Source of the DNA: Caryophanales bacterium UBA7057
GTDB lineage: Bacteria; Bacillota_I; Bacilli_A; RF39; UBA660
Assembly: GCA_002493865.1 (NCBI GenBank)
Contig: DLAC01000022.1
Coordinates: 1 to 29,222, forward strand
Length of the DNA stretch: 29,222 bases
Direction: 5' to 3'
Shown: in pieces, positions 7,669-15,717 of the stretch
How positions within the stretch are numbered: position 1 is the stretch's first letter
Layout of the letters: the number at the start of each line of letters is the position of its first letter
The notes under the pieces: model-generated
Seen by the model: only the letters and a program-made list of their open reading frames with translations
Databases searched by the model: none
Told to the model about the DNA's origin: nothing
Translations under genes and position numbers: made by a program

Positions 7669-8400
7669 ATGAAAATTAGTGATAAAAAAATGAAATACTT
7701 GTCAAAGATTACCAATTCTATATATGAAGAACTAAAAGTAGAATTTTTGTATCATTCGAATCATTTAGAAGGTAGTACTTTTTCTAAAGAGGAATTAGAT
7801 AAATTATTAAATGAAAAAAAGGTAGAAGGAAATCATTCCTTAGATGATGTTATTGAAACTAGAAATTCTTTGGAAGTATTTGATCAGGTAATTGAAGATA
7901 GTTCTGAAAAGTTAGATAAATTGATGCTTTTTCATTGGCATCGAATTTTGAAAAAAGGTACAGTAGATGAAGAAATACATAATGTTGGTATGTGGAAAAG
8001 GTATGAGAATAAATTAAGAGGAGTAGATTTGAAGTTAGCCTATCCAGAAGAAGTGGAAAGTTTGATGTATAATTTACTTGAAGATTGGGATAGTATTACA
8101 GATGTCTCTTTAAAAGATATTGCGGATTTTCATTATAAATTTGAACGGATTCATCCATTTCAAGATGGGAACGGAAGACTTGGAAGGTTTATTATTTTGA
8201 AGCAATGTTTAGAAAAAAATATAGATTTGATTGCTATCGATCATGAGTATAGTGATGAGTATAGAAAAGCACTATATAAAGCGCAAACTACTGATGATAG
8301 CAAGGATTTAGTCAATGTATTTAAAAAATGTCAAAATAGATTAGATGAAAAATTGAAATCATATGGGGATTTGCTGAATCAAGTAGAAGAAGAAATTTAA
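7669..8400 (+). CDS. Fic-domain protein (AMP transferase family), 243 aa
   Basis: The Fic core motif HPFQDGNGRLGR (162-173) is complete, including the catalytic His and the anion-binding Arg. Fic enzymes usually transfer AMP from ATP to a protein hydroxyl. An inhibitory-helix motif S-x3-E-G lies at 30-35 (SNHLEG), N-terminal to the core, which defines a self-inhibited class II Fic protein and explains the lack of a separate antitoxin gene. SD GAGG at 7655-7658. Monocistronic, with its own promoter. The target protein is not predictable. Confidence 0.9.
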   Translation: MKISDKKMKYLSKITNSIYEELKVEFLYHSNHLEGSTFSKEELDKLLNEKKVEGNHSLDDVIETRNSLEVFDQVIEDSSEKLDKLMLFHWHRILKKGTVDEEIHNVGMWKRYENKLRGVDLKLAYPEEVESLMYNLLEDWDSITDVSLKDIADFHYKFERIHPFQDGNGRLGRFIILKQCLEKNIDLIAIDHEYSDEYRKALYKAQTTDDSKDLVNVFKKCQNRLDEKLKSYGDLLNQVEEEI

Positions 8401-8484
8401 AGTTTATTTCGATTGATTTCAAATATAAATTTGTATTTTTAGATGAAGAAAAAGTGAAACTAGATGATTAAACTTGGAGGCTAT

Positions 8485-9363
8485 ATGGAATTACATTTTT
8501 TAAAGACTACTTGGAGTGATATCATTTTTTTAAAACAAGGAAATGATGTTGCGATGATCGATACAGGTTTTGAAGAACAGTTTAAAGATATTAAAGAATA
8601 TCTGGATAAATTGGGTATTCAAAAAATATCATTTATTTTATTAACTCATTTTCATAAAGATCATTATGGTTCTATTTCGAATCTGGTGAAAAATTATCAT
8701 GTAGAAAAAGTATATTTTAAAGAGTATAGTGTTTTAGACAAAACAACATCAAAGGGAACACCTGCAGATGATCAATATAGGCTTGATGAGTATCGTAAGT
8801 GGCTTAAAATTAAGAAAGATATAGAAGAAAATAGTACTTTGATTTCGGTTGAAAATATAGAGAAAATTCAGTTTGGGAAATATACATTAGAGTTATTTCA
8901 TACTAGTAATTCGATGAGAGAAATCTATGATGATTCAAATAATAGTGCTTCCTATCATAAAATATTATTCAATGAGAATCAGAACAGTTTAGCGGTATTT
9001 TTACAAGTGAATGGTGTAAATATCTTTTTGGGTGGGGATATTCAAGATATAGAATCTATCCATTCAAAAGCAACCTATGTAAATTATCAAATTGCATCTA
9101 AAATCAATGAAGAAATTGATATTTATAAGGTGCCACACCATGGAACTATTCAATGTAATAGTGAAAAGGCATTAGAAATTTATAAGCCAAAAATCGCAAT
9201 TATTACCAATGGAAGAGAATACTTAGAAACCGAAAGTACCATTTTTCAAGATTTAAAGAAAGCAAATCCCAACGTTCAAATTTTATTAACAGAACATCAC
9301 TCTATCATTTTCAATATCACAGAGACTGGGACTATCAGTTATCAAATGGATGAGTCTGAGTGA
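8485..9363 (+). CDS. MBL-fold metallo-hydrolase, ComEC-type, 292 aa
   Basis: The metal-binding motif HFHKDH is at 55-60, and further conserved ligands follow in a GGDIQD segment and an HHGTIQ segment. This is the layout of the stand-alone ComEC/Rec2-like beta-lactamase-fold hydrolases, several of which act on phosphodiester or phosphonate substrates. There is no membrane part, so it is not ComEC itself. I chose ATG 8485 (TTGGAGG at 8474-8480, close spacing). The upstream ATG 8464 lacks an SD and would add 7 residues not typical of the fold. Confidence 0.8.
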   Translation: MELHFLKTTWSDIIFLKQGNDVAMIDTGFEEQFKDIKEYLDKLGIQKISFILLTHFHKDHYGSISNLVKNYHVEKVYFKEYSVLDKTTSKGTPADDQYRLDEYRKWLKIKKDIEENSTLISVENIEKIQFGKYTLELFHTSNSMREIYDDSNNSASYHKILFNENQNSLAVFLQVNGVNIFLGGDIQDIESIHSKATYVNYQIASKINEEIDIYKVPHHGTIQCNSEKALEIYKPKIAIITNGREYLETESTIFQDLKKANPNVQILLTEHHSIIFNITETGTISYQMDESE

Positions 9364-9458
9364 TTCTAAAAACGGTTTATTTTATTGACTTAGTAGCTAC
9401 TTTATGTTTTCTGCAGATACCTTGATTTATAAAATTAACACTTTTCTACTTTTATTTT

Positions 9459-9488
9459 AAATGATGGCAGTTTAATCATCATTTTTTG
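9459..9488 (+). terminator. Terminator of the MBL gene, overlapping the end of the MerR gene
   Basis: AAATGATG (9459-9466), a 10-nt loop and CATCATTT (9477-9484), then further T residues. It lies between convergent genes and overlaps the MerR stop region. Confidence 0.6.
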
Positions 9489-9894
9489 TTGGAATTAAAT
9501 TACTATCATACTTTTCTTTTCCAGATAATACATTATCATAAAATTGATGTTTCCAGTGAATATAGTCAATGGATTCTTGGAGTTCTGCAATTTTGTGTTG
9601 TAGTTCCTTTAGTTTTATATCTAATATTTCTTTTCTTTTGGGAATAGTAGATTCTCCTTTTAAACATAAATCTAGATATTCTTTCATTTCGATAATACTC
9701 ATGCCACAATTTTTAAGACAGGATAGACTATTGATCCATGCAATGTCTTTGTCACTAAATACACGATAGTTATTTTTATCTCTTTTTACATTTGGAACGA
9801 GACCTTCATTACAGTAAAACTTTAAAGTATCATAAGTTAGCCCTGTCTTTTCACAAGTTTGTTTCATAGAATATAGTTCTTCTACTTTGACCAT
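9472..9894 (-). CDS. MerR-family regulator, AdhR/NmlR-like, 140 aa
   Basis: The N-terminal winged HTH has the family pattern (EKTGLTYDTLKFYCNEGLV, then NNYRVFSDKDI). The next helices read CLKNCGMSIIEMKEYLDL..KG, the layout of the AdhR/NmlR branch that senses aldehydes and other electrophiles. A long C-terminal dimerisation helix (about 85-125) follows. It has several Cys (positions near 13, 28, 59, 63, 77) that could react with electrophiles; which one matters is unknown. It is divergent from the aldo/keto reductase, and both promoters carry the 19-bp spacer on which MerR proteins act. SD AGAGGTG precedes the start. Confidence 0.88.
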   Translation of the reverse strand: MVKVEELYSMKQTCEKTGLTYDTLKFYCNEGLVPNVKRDKNNYRVFSDKDIAWINSLSCLKNCGMSIIEMKEYLDLCLKGESTIPKRKEILDIKLKELQHKIAELQESIDYIHWKHQFYDNVLSGKEKYDSNLIPTKNDD

Positions 9895-9912
9895 ATTTAC
9901 ACCTCTAAACTC

Positions 9913-9943
9913 ATTTTAGAACATAGGTGTTACACCCAGTCAA
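9913..9943 (-). promoter_or_regulatory. MerR-type promoter of the merR gene itself (19-bp spacer)
   Basis: On the minus strand TTGACT (9938-9943), 19-bp spacer, TAAAAT (9913-9918). The spacer contains GGTGTAACACC, a perfect dyad around one base (9926-9936). The overlong spacer with a central dyad is the hallmark of MerR-regulated promoters. Confidence 0.75.
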
Positions 9944-9972
9944 TGAATTTATTAAAAAAGTTAAAAAAGCTA

Positions 9973-10003
9973 TTGATCGAGAGTAACACACGACATTTAT
10001 AAT
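9973..10003 (+). promoter_or_regulatory. MerR-type promoter of the aldo/keto reductase gene (19-bp spacer)
   Basis: TTGATC (9973-9978), 19-bp spacer, TATAAT (9998-10003). The spacer holds an imperfect dyad CGAGAGTAACACACG (9978-9992). GTAACAC lies at the same offset from the -35 as in the divergent merR promoter. Confidence 0.75.
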
Positions 10004-10048
10004 GATAATATAAATTGATTATTTTGTCAATTTGGAAAGGGTGAAACT

Positions 10049-11644
10049 ATGGAATATGTAAAACTAAACAATGGTGTAGAAATGCCAATCTTAGGGTTTG
10101 GTGTATATCAAATACCCAAAGAAGAAACCAAAAAGTGCGTATTAGATGCAATCCAAGTAGGATATAGAAGCATTGATACGGCACAGAGTTATTTTAATGA
10201 AGCAGAAGTTGGTGAAGCAATTTCCGAGTGTGGAATTCCAAGAGAGGAACTTTTTATCACAACAAAGGTATGGATTGATCATTATGGTTATGAAAAATGT
10301 AAGGAATCTGTGATGCAATCATTAGAAAAACTAAAAACAGATTATATTGATTTAGTATTACTTCATCAACCATTTAGTGATTACTATGGAGCGTATCGAG
10401 CATTAGAAGATCTTTATGAAGAGGGAAAAATTAAAGCGATTGGGGTATCTAACTTTTATCCAGATCGTCTTTCAGATATTTGCTTGTTTGAACGAAAAGT
10501 AATCCCAGCAGTCAATCAAGTAGAAACTAACCCGATGAATGCTCAAGTGAAAGCACAAGAGAATATGGAAAAGTATGGGGTACATATGGAAGCATGGGCA
10601 CCATTTGGAGAAGGTAGAAATGGTCTGTTTCAAAATGAGACACTTGTTGGAATCGGGAAAAAGTACAATAAGTCATCTGCTCAAGTAATTCTAAGGTGGC
10701 TCATCCAAAGAGGAGTAATCATTGCTTGTAAATCCACTCATATGGAACGAATGAAAGAGAACTTTGACGTTTTTGATTTTAGCCTTTCAGAAGACGATAT
10801 GGACGAAATTAAAAAGCTAGATTCAAGCAAAAGTTTATTTTTTGATCATCAGGATCCAGCGATGGTAGAATGGTTTGATAACATTGTAAAATCAAGAAGG
10901 CAAAATGAAGATTGTCGTAAGGATGAGAAAAATTGGTACAGGAAGGAAAGAATTATGGATAAGAAAGTAGTAGGAATTGTAACGATTGTTGTGGCTTTAT
11001 GTGTAGTTGTGATTGGTTTATTCTTTTTATTCAATCATCAAGAATTAAAAAATAAAGATTCTGGAAATAATAATACGAATGACTCTAAAAATAAACACTC
11101 ATCTGATGGGGAAGGTGCGGAACAAGATTCAAATTCAAATACCAGTTTTGATGGAGGTAAAGTCTTAGTTGTATATTATTCTGCTACAAACAATACGAAG
11201 GGTATTGCAGAAAAAATTGCTCAAAGCTTAAATGGAGATATGTTTGAAATTGTCCCTGAAGATATTTATACATCCGAAGATTTAAATTGGAGTAATCCAC
11301 AATTTAGAGTATCTAGAGAACATGATGATGAAAGTTTGCGAGATGTGAGATTAACAACCACAACGGTAGATGATTGGGATAGTTATGATACAGTGTTCAT
11401 CGGTTATCCAATTTGGTGGGGTGTTGCTGCATGGCCAGTGGATACTTTTGTAAAAGCAAATGATTTTGAAGGAAAGACGGTCATCCCATTTTGTACCTCT
11501 GCCTCTAGTGGGTTAGGACGAAGTGGAGAATTATTAGAAGAAGAAGCCAATGGTGGAAACTTTATGGAAGGACATAGATTTTCATCTTCTGCGACAGATT
11601 CAGAAATTACGGCTTGGCTAAAAGAAATTGGTCAACTAGATTAG
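10049..11644 (+). CDS. Aldo/keto reductase fused in frame to a membrane-anchored flavodoxin, 531 aa
   Basis: Residues 1-280 are a complete NADPH-dependent aldo/keto reductase: GFGVYQI start, catalytic D and Y in RSIDTAQSYFNE, K in TTKVW, H in LLHQP, and the cofactor-binding ACKSTHMERMKEN region. A 20-residue charged linker leads to M303. From there a hydrophobic membrane anchor (about 308-327), a low-complexity Asn/Ser/Asp linker and a flavodoxin_4-like domain (about 372-531) with the FMN-phosphate loop YSATNNTKGIAE follow. No stop separates the parts. A strong SD (AGGAAGG, 10940-10946) lies 8 nt before ATG 10955 (M303), so the flavodoxin may also be made on its own. Two ancestral genes whose stop codon was lost is the simplest reading. 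MerR control suggests aldehyde or electrophile detoxification. Confidence 0.85.
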   Translation: MEYVKLNNGVEMPILGFGVYQIPKEETKKCVLDAIQVGYRSIDTAQSYFNEAEVGEAISECGIPREELFITTKVWIDHYGYEKCKESVMQSLEKLKTDYIDLVLLHQPFSDYYGAYRALEDLYEEGKIKAIGVSNFYPDRLSDICLFERKVIPAVNQVETNPMNAQVKAQENMEKYGVHMEAWAPFGEGRNGLFQNETLVGIGKKYNKSSAQVILRWLIQRGVIIACKSTHMERMKENFDVFDFSLSEDDMDEIKKLDSSKSLFFDHQDPAMVEWFDNIVKSRRQNEDCRKDEKNWYRKERIMDKKVVGIVTIVVALCVVVIGLFFLFNHQELKNKDSGNNNTNDSKNKHSSDGEGAEQDSNSNTSFDGGKVLVVYYSATNNTKGIAEKIAQSLNGDMFEIVPEDIYTSEDLNWSNPQFRVSREHDDESLRDVRLTTTTVDDWDSYDTVFIGYPIWWGVAAWPVDTFVKANDFEGKTVIPFCTSASSGLGRSGELLEEEANGGNFMEGHRFSSSATDSEITAWLKEIGQLD

Positions 11645-11727
11645 AGAAGTTCCCTTTTCTAGAGATTATTTTAGTTAAAATGTGCTATACTAAATATAAT
11701 AAAATTAAAAAGGAGAGGAATGATATT

Positions 11728-12603
11728 ATGGAAAAAGCAAAAGTTTATTTTACAAGAGAAATCAAGAAAGAAAGTTTGGTTCAGTTATATGATAAACTGG
11801 GTGTATCTCTTCCTGGAAAGGTTGCTGTAAAATTACATTCTGGTGAAGAAGGAAATCAAAATTATATGAAACCAGAATTCGTAAAAGATGTTATCGAACA
11901 TGTACATGGAACCGTTGTTGAATGTAATACTGCTTATGAAGGTGCTAGAAATACAACAGAAAAACACGTAGAATTAATGGAAAAGCATGGCTGGAGTAAA
12001 TATTTTACCGTAGATATTTTAGATAGCGATGGAGAAGATGTACTAGAAAATCCAAACGGTGCGGTCATTCAAAAAAATATTGTTGGTTCTAAAATGAAAA
12101 ATTATGATTCTATGTTAGTGTTATCTCACTTTAAAGGACATCCAATGGGTGGTTTTGGAGGAGCAATTAAGAATCTTTCGATTGGTCTTGCTTCTTCCGA
12201 AGGAAAAAGCTATATTCATACATCAGGAATTGAACATGCTTCTTTTGATCAGTTAATGAATGCAGATCATGATAGTTTTTTAAGATCGATGGCTGATTCT
12301 GCGAAAACAATTACAGACTTTTACAAAGGAAAAATCGTCTATATCAATGCGATGGTAAATATGTCAGTTGATTGTGATTGTTGTAATGTTGCAGAAGATC
12401 CTTGTATGAAGGATATTGGAATCTTGGCATCTACGGATCCTGTTGCCTTAGACCAAGCATGTATCGATTTGGTTTATCAATCTAATGATCCTGGAAGAGA
12501 CCATATGGTAGAAAGAATTGAATCTAGAAATGGATTATTAACCATTGAATCTGCTGAAAAACAAGGAATGGGTACGAGAGAATACGAATTGATAGAATTA
12601 TAG
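11728..12603 (+). CDS. DUF362-domain protein, possible Fe-S protein, 291 aa
   Basis: The DUF362 pattern is clear: VAVKLHSGEEGN, a central LVLSHFKGHPMGGFGGAIKN segment and the end GILASTDPVALDQACIDLV. A Cys group CDCC..(x7)..C just before the last motif could hold a metal or Fe-S cluster. The family function is not established. I chose ATG 11728 because AGGAGAGG (11711-11718) precedes it. Starts further upstream would read through the promoter region, which holds the extended -10 TGCTATACT (11683-11691). It may share a redox role with the preceding AKR-flavodoxin. Confidence 0.85.
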   Translation: MEKAKVYFTREIKKESLVQLYDKLGVSLPGKVAVKLHSGEEGNQNYMKPEFVKDVIEHVHGTVVECNTAYEGARNTTEKHVELMEKHGWSKYFTVDILDSDGEDVLENPNGAVIQKNIVGSKMKNYDSMLVLSHFKGHPMGGFGGAIKNLSIGLASSEGKSYIHTSGIEHASFDQLMNADHDSFLRSMADSAKTITDFYKGKIVYINAMVNMSVDCDCCNVAEDPCMKDIGILASTDPVALDQACIDLVYQSNDPGRDHMVERIESRNGLLTIESAEKQGMGTREYELIEL

Positions 12604-12613
12604 AACTCATGGG

Positions 12614-12642
12614 GACTGATTTTGATCAGTCTTTTTCTTTTT
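12614..12642 (+). terminator. Terminator after the DUF362 gene
   Basis: GACTGAT (12614-12620), loop TTTG, ATCAGTC (12625-12631), then a T-rich run. A perfect 7-bp stem. Confidence 0.85.
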
Positions 12643-12677
12643 CAAAAAATTCCAACCTTTCAGTGTTCTAAGATTTG

Positions 12678-12686
12678 TGTTATAAT
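12678..12686 (+). promoter_or_regulatory. Extended -10 promoter of nagZ
   Basis: TGT followed by TATAAT at 12681-12686 forms an extended -10. The -35 position (TTTCAG) is poor. The SD AGGAGGGG follows at 12699. Confidence 0.6.
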
Positions 12687-12708
12687 TAAATTATAATTAG
12701 GAGGGGTT

Positions 12709-13917
12709 ATGAAAAAGATTGCATTTCTATTATTGATTCTTTCTCTATTATCTATTTCTTCTGGATGTTTATTGATGTTTCAGAAAGAGAAAGACTTTGA
12801 GAAAATGACCGTCGATGAAAAAGTAGAATATCGTATGAAACATATGACACTGGATGAAAAAATTGCACAGATGTTAGTCGTATATTATACCAGTGATACC
12901 GTAGATAGTAATTTAGAAAGCATTTTACAAGAAGTTAAGCCGGGTGGATTTATTTTAATGAAAGAAAATATCACTACCTATGACCAAACAAAAAAATTTG
13001 TAGATGATGTTACCAAGGATAGTGAAATCCCAATGATCATTTCTATTGATCAAGAGGGTGGAACGGTTCAAAGATTAAAAGGAATTTCAGATGTAGAAGT
13101 TACCAATATACCGGATATGTACGATTTGGGTGCAACAGGAAACTTAAATTTAGCTTATCAAGTGGGAAAAGTCATGGCAGAAGAACTAAGAACTATTGGA
13201 GTGAATGTCGTGTATGCACCAGTATTAGATGTTTATTCTAACGAGTTAAATACAGTAATTGGGAAAAGAAGTTTTAGTAGTGACCCACAAGTAGTAACAG
13301 ATATGGCAAGCGAGTTAGCAAAGGGCCTAGAAGAAAATGGAGTGATTGCTACTTATAAACATTTTCCAGGACATGGGGATACCGAAGTAGATTCTCATGT
13401 GGATTTACCAGTTGTTCAAAAGACCTATGATGAATTATTAAATTTAGAGTTATTTCCATTTCAAAATGCCATTTCTAGTGGTGCAAAAATGATGATGATT
13501 GGTCATATTGCAGTACCTGAAATCACAGGGGATAATACACCAGCAAGTCTATCTAAAGCCATTGTCACTGATACTTTAAAGGGAAAGTTAGGGTACCAAG
13601 GATTAGTAATTACAGATGCTTTAAATATGGGTGCTTTAACTAAAAACTATTCTAAGGAAGAAATTTATACACAGGCAATTGATGCAGGCGTTGACTTAAT
13701 TTTAATGCCAAGTGGAAGTAAACAAGCCATTGAATTTATTAGAAAAAATATTAGTGAAGAAAGAATTAATGAATCCGTAGAAAAAATTCTAAAATTTAAA
13801 TATACATACCTAGATCAAGATCATGGATTAGATAAATCTTATCTAGGAAGTTCTGAACATCAAGCGGTGATTCAACAAATTCCGTCATCAGAAGTAAGTA
13901 ATGATGTAACTGAGTAA
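12709..13917 (+). CDS. nagZ: Lipoprotein beta-N-acetylhexosaminidase, glycoside hydrolase family 3
   Basis: GH3 NagZ enzymes cleave N-acetylglucosamine from muropeptides during cell-wall turnover. The signal peptide (1-19) ends in SSG before Cys20, so it is probably a surface lipoprotein, as for the secreted Bacillus enzyme. The conserved KHFPGHGDTEVDSH motif is at 217-230, with the Asp228/His230 general acid-base dyad; the nucleophile Asp303 lies in VITDALNMGAL. At 402 aa it has only the catalytic barrel, without the second domain of the longer Bacillus NagZ. It has its own extended -10 promoter and is flanked by terminators, so it is monocistronic. Confidence 0.93.
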   Translation: MKKIAFLLLILSLLSISSGCLLMFQKEKDFEKMTVDEKVEYRMKHMTLDEKIAQMLVVYYTSDTVDSNLESILQEVKPGGFILMKENITTYDQTKKFVDDVTKDSEIPMIISIDQEGGTVQRLKGISDVEVTNIPDMYDLGATGNLNLAYQVGKVMAEELRTIGVNVVYAPVLDVYSNELNTVIGKRSFSSDPQVVTDMASELAKGLEENGVIATYKHFPGHGDTEVDSHVDLPVVQKTYDELLNLELFPFQNAISSGAKMMMIGHIAVPEITGDNTPASLSKAIVTDTLKGKLGYQGLVITDALNMGALTKNYSKEEIYTQAIDAGVDLILMPSGSKQAIEFIRKNISEERINESVEKILKFKYTYLDQDHGLDKSYLGSSEHQAVIQQIPSSEVSNDVTE

Positions 13918-13943
13918 ACAACTGAAGAGTTGTTTTTCTTTTC
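13916..13943 (+). terminator. Terminator after nagZ
   Basis: AAACAACT (13916-13923), loop GAAG, AGTTGTTT (13928-13935), then T-rich. It overlaps the nagZ stop codon. Confidence 0.85.
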
Positions 13944-13999
13944 TTTGATTCCCATTATTCATATTCTTGCATACTATACAATAGTTGGGAGAAAAAAGC

Positions 14000-14764
14000 A
14001 TGGAAAATATATTGTATAGTATGATGGGAATTCTAATACCATTTCTAGGAACGAGTTTAGGAAGTGCATTTGTCTTTTTTTTGAGAAAAAATATGAATGA
14101 AAATTTCCAAAAGTTGATGATTGGTTTTGCCTCTGGCGTTATGATTGCTGCTAGTGTTTGGTCTTTAATTTTACCTTCTGTTGAAATGGCAGAAGATAGT
14201 TATCAGTTGATTTGGATTCCAGCAGCGGTTGGTTTTATTCTAGGAGTTCTTTTTCTAATATTCGTGAACCGAATGGCAGAAAGAATCGAATCTAGAAAAG
14301 ATGGAAAGAAATTTAATATGTTGATGTTTTCTGTAACACTTCATAATATTCCAGAGGGAATGGCAGTGGGAGTCTGTTTTGCGGGATTTTTAGCAGGAAA
14401 CTCGGGAATTCTCTTGATTGAAGCAATCGTTTTAGCGATTGGAATTGCGATTCAAAATATTCCAGAGGGCGCTATTATTTCGATGCCGATGAAAATGGAA
14501 GGGGCTAGTAAGAAAAAATCATTTTTGGCAGGTGTTCTATCAGGAGCTGTTGAACCAATTGCTGCTTTGATTACCATTTTATTAATTAACATGGTGGTTC
14601 CACTTTTACCTTATCTATTATCTTTTGCAGCGGGTGCCATGATATTTGTTGTTGCCGAAGAATTGATTCCAGAAATGCATAGTGGAAAAAAATCATCTCT
14701 TGGAGTGATCGGGGTTATGATTGGATTCGTGATTATGATGGTATTAGATATTGCCTTAGGATAA
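14000..14764 (+). CDS. ZIP-family divalent metal transporter, 254 aa
   Basis: ZIP proteins import Zn, Fe or Mn. About eight hydrophobic segments are visible. The TM4 metal motif HNIPEG is at 115-120 and the TM5 motif reads QNIPEG at 152-157, where Gln replaces the more usual His, so metal choice may differ from ZupT. A charged loop lies near residue 90 (RIESRKDGKK). I chose ATG 14000 with GGGAGA (13987-13992) as SD; the TTG at 13985 overlaps that SD. Monocistronic, with a terminator on either side. Confidence 0.9.
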   Translation: MENILYSMMGILIPFLGTSLGSAFVFFLRKNMNENFQKLMIGFASGVMIAASVWSLILPSVEMAEDSYQLIWIPAAVGFILGVLFLIFVNRMAERIESRKDGKKFNMLMFSVTLHNIPEGMAVGVCFAGFLAGNSGILLIEAIVLAIGIAIQNIPEGAIISMPMKMEGASKKKSFLAGVLSGAVEPIAALITILLINMVVPLLPYLLSFAAGAMIFVVAEELIPEMHSGKKSSLGVIGVMIGFVIMMVLDIALG

Positions 14765-14770
14765 AATAGT

Positions 14771-14797
14771 AAAGCAAGTCATTTGATTTGCTTTTTT
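14771..14797 (+). terminator. Terminator after the ZIP gene
   Basis: AAAGCAAGTC (14771-14780), loop ATTT, GATTTGCTTT (14785-14794) with one G-U pair, then T. A TATAAT at 14803-14808 for the next gene lies directly behind it. Confidence 0.85.
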
Positions 14798-14827
14798 CGT
14801 GATATAATTAGAAAAAGGAGCGTATAT

Positions 14828-15352
14828 ATGAAGAAAATTATGAGGTTATTTGTTGCCATTTTTGCTTTTATTTTAATTACGGCGTGTGGAAATTCTTCTA
14901 ATATGAAAATTGAGTTTATGGAAGATCCAAAACATGATGTTACAAAAGAGTTTACTTACAAATTTGTTGGTGAATCTAATCATTTTTATTTTCAAACAGG
15001 GAAAGCTTATTATGGAAATAATGAGAGATCTCTCTTACTTAGTAATTTTAAAGTAAAAGATAATGTGAAGGAGGGATCTACGTTCTCAGTGAATTTATAT
15101 TTTGATGATAAACTATTATATGGTGGTATGGAAGTTCCAATTCAAAAGCCAAAAGATACCATTCCGGGAATTGTAATTGCTGAATTTGGTGAAAACAATG
15201 AGGTGGATGAACATGGGAATATTATTGGTGAATCTGATGCTTTTTTTGAAACGACAATGACGGGATTTAAAACTAGTATTCGCTTGGAGGCAGAGTATTG
15301 CATTAAAGAACAATGCACATCAGAAGTTTTCAAAATTAGGTATTTGAAATAG
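14828..15352 (+). CDS. Small predicted lipoprotein, 174 aa
   Basis: A signal peptide with lipobox ITAC (Cys20) shows export and lipid anchoring. The mature part is beta-rich and has no recognised family. It has two Cys near the C-terminus (YCIKEQC) that could form a disulfide. I chose ATG 14828 because AGGAG lies 8 nt upstream and the signal peptide begins there; longer readings start inside the terminator. The DUF3781 gene follows after 12 nt and is probably cotranscribed. Confidence 0.8.
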   Translation: MKKIMRLFVAIFAFILITACGNSSNMKIEFMEDPKHDVTKEFTYKFVGESNHFYFQTGKAYYGNNERSLLLSNFKVKDNVKEGSTFSVNLYFDDKLLYGGMEVPIQKPKDTIPGIVIAEFGENNEVDEHGNIIGESDAFFETTMTGFKTSIRLEAEYCIKEQCTSEVFKIRYLK

Positions 15353-15364
15353 GAGAAGAATATT

Positions 15365-15625
15365 ATGCATAATCGAGAAATTTTACTTTCTAATTTAGAC
15401 AAGCTACATACAACGAAAATGGGAGTGAACCGTATTCGAAGAAATCTTTCGTTAGATTCTATTAATGTTGTTCAGTGGTGTTTGAATGTAATTCAAAATA
15501 AGGATAGTATAATTACTAAAAAAGGGAAAAACTTTTATATTGAATTTGAAGATTCTATTCTAACAGTGAATGCGAGTAGTTATACAATTATCACAGCACA
15601 TAAAATTAAAAAGAATGTGTTATAA
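15365..15625 (+). CDS. DUF3781 family protein, 86 aa
   Basis: The sequence matches the DUF3781 pattern: LDKLHTTKMGVNRIRRNL at the start, VVQWCLNVI in the middle, and GKNFYIEFEDSILTVNASSYTIITAHKIK at the end, given here in parts (GKNFYIEFED, then NASSYTIITAHKI). The function of the family is not known. It is small, cytosolic and has an AGGAG SD. It is the second gene of the operon with the lipoprotein; no terminator is evident after it. Confidence 0.85.
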   Translation: MHNREILLSNLDKLHTTKMGVNRIRRNLSLDSINVVQWCLNVIQNKDSIITKKGKNFYIEFEDSILTVNASSYTIITAHKIKKNVL

Positions 15626-15645
15626 TATTTAAATGTTAAGTCTGG

Positions 15646-15699
15646 TTGACAAATTTCCAACTGTGAGAGGTGGAATGCAACTTTTAAAAAGTATATAAT
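15646..15699 (+). promoter_or_regulatory. Control region of the second XRE-membrane regulator
   Basis: TTGACAAATTTCCAA (15646-15660), then GGT.GAA, and TATAAT at 15694-15699 with a 42-bp gap from the TTGACA block. The -35 position at 17 bp is TGGAAT. It matches the layout at 4461-4514. TTCCA and TGGAA form a dyad here. Confidence 0.55.
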
Positions 15700-15717
15700 T
15701 TTTAGTGAGGTGAAAAA

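Noticed and set aside
7482..7679. Plus-strand ORF of 65 codons between the GNAT and Fic genes
   Set aside because: It overlaps the end of the GNAT gene and the start of the Fic gene, has no SD, and runs through the Fic promoter and its inverted repeat.
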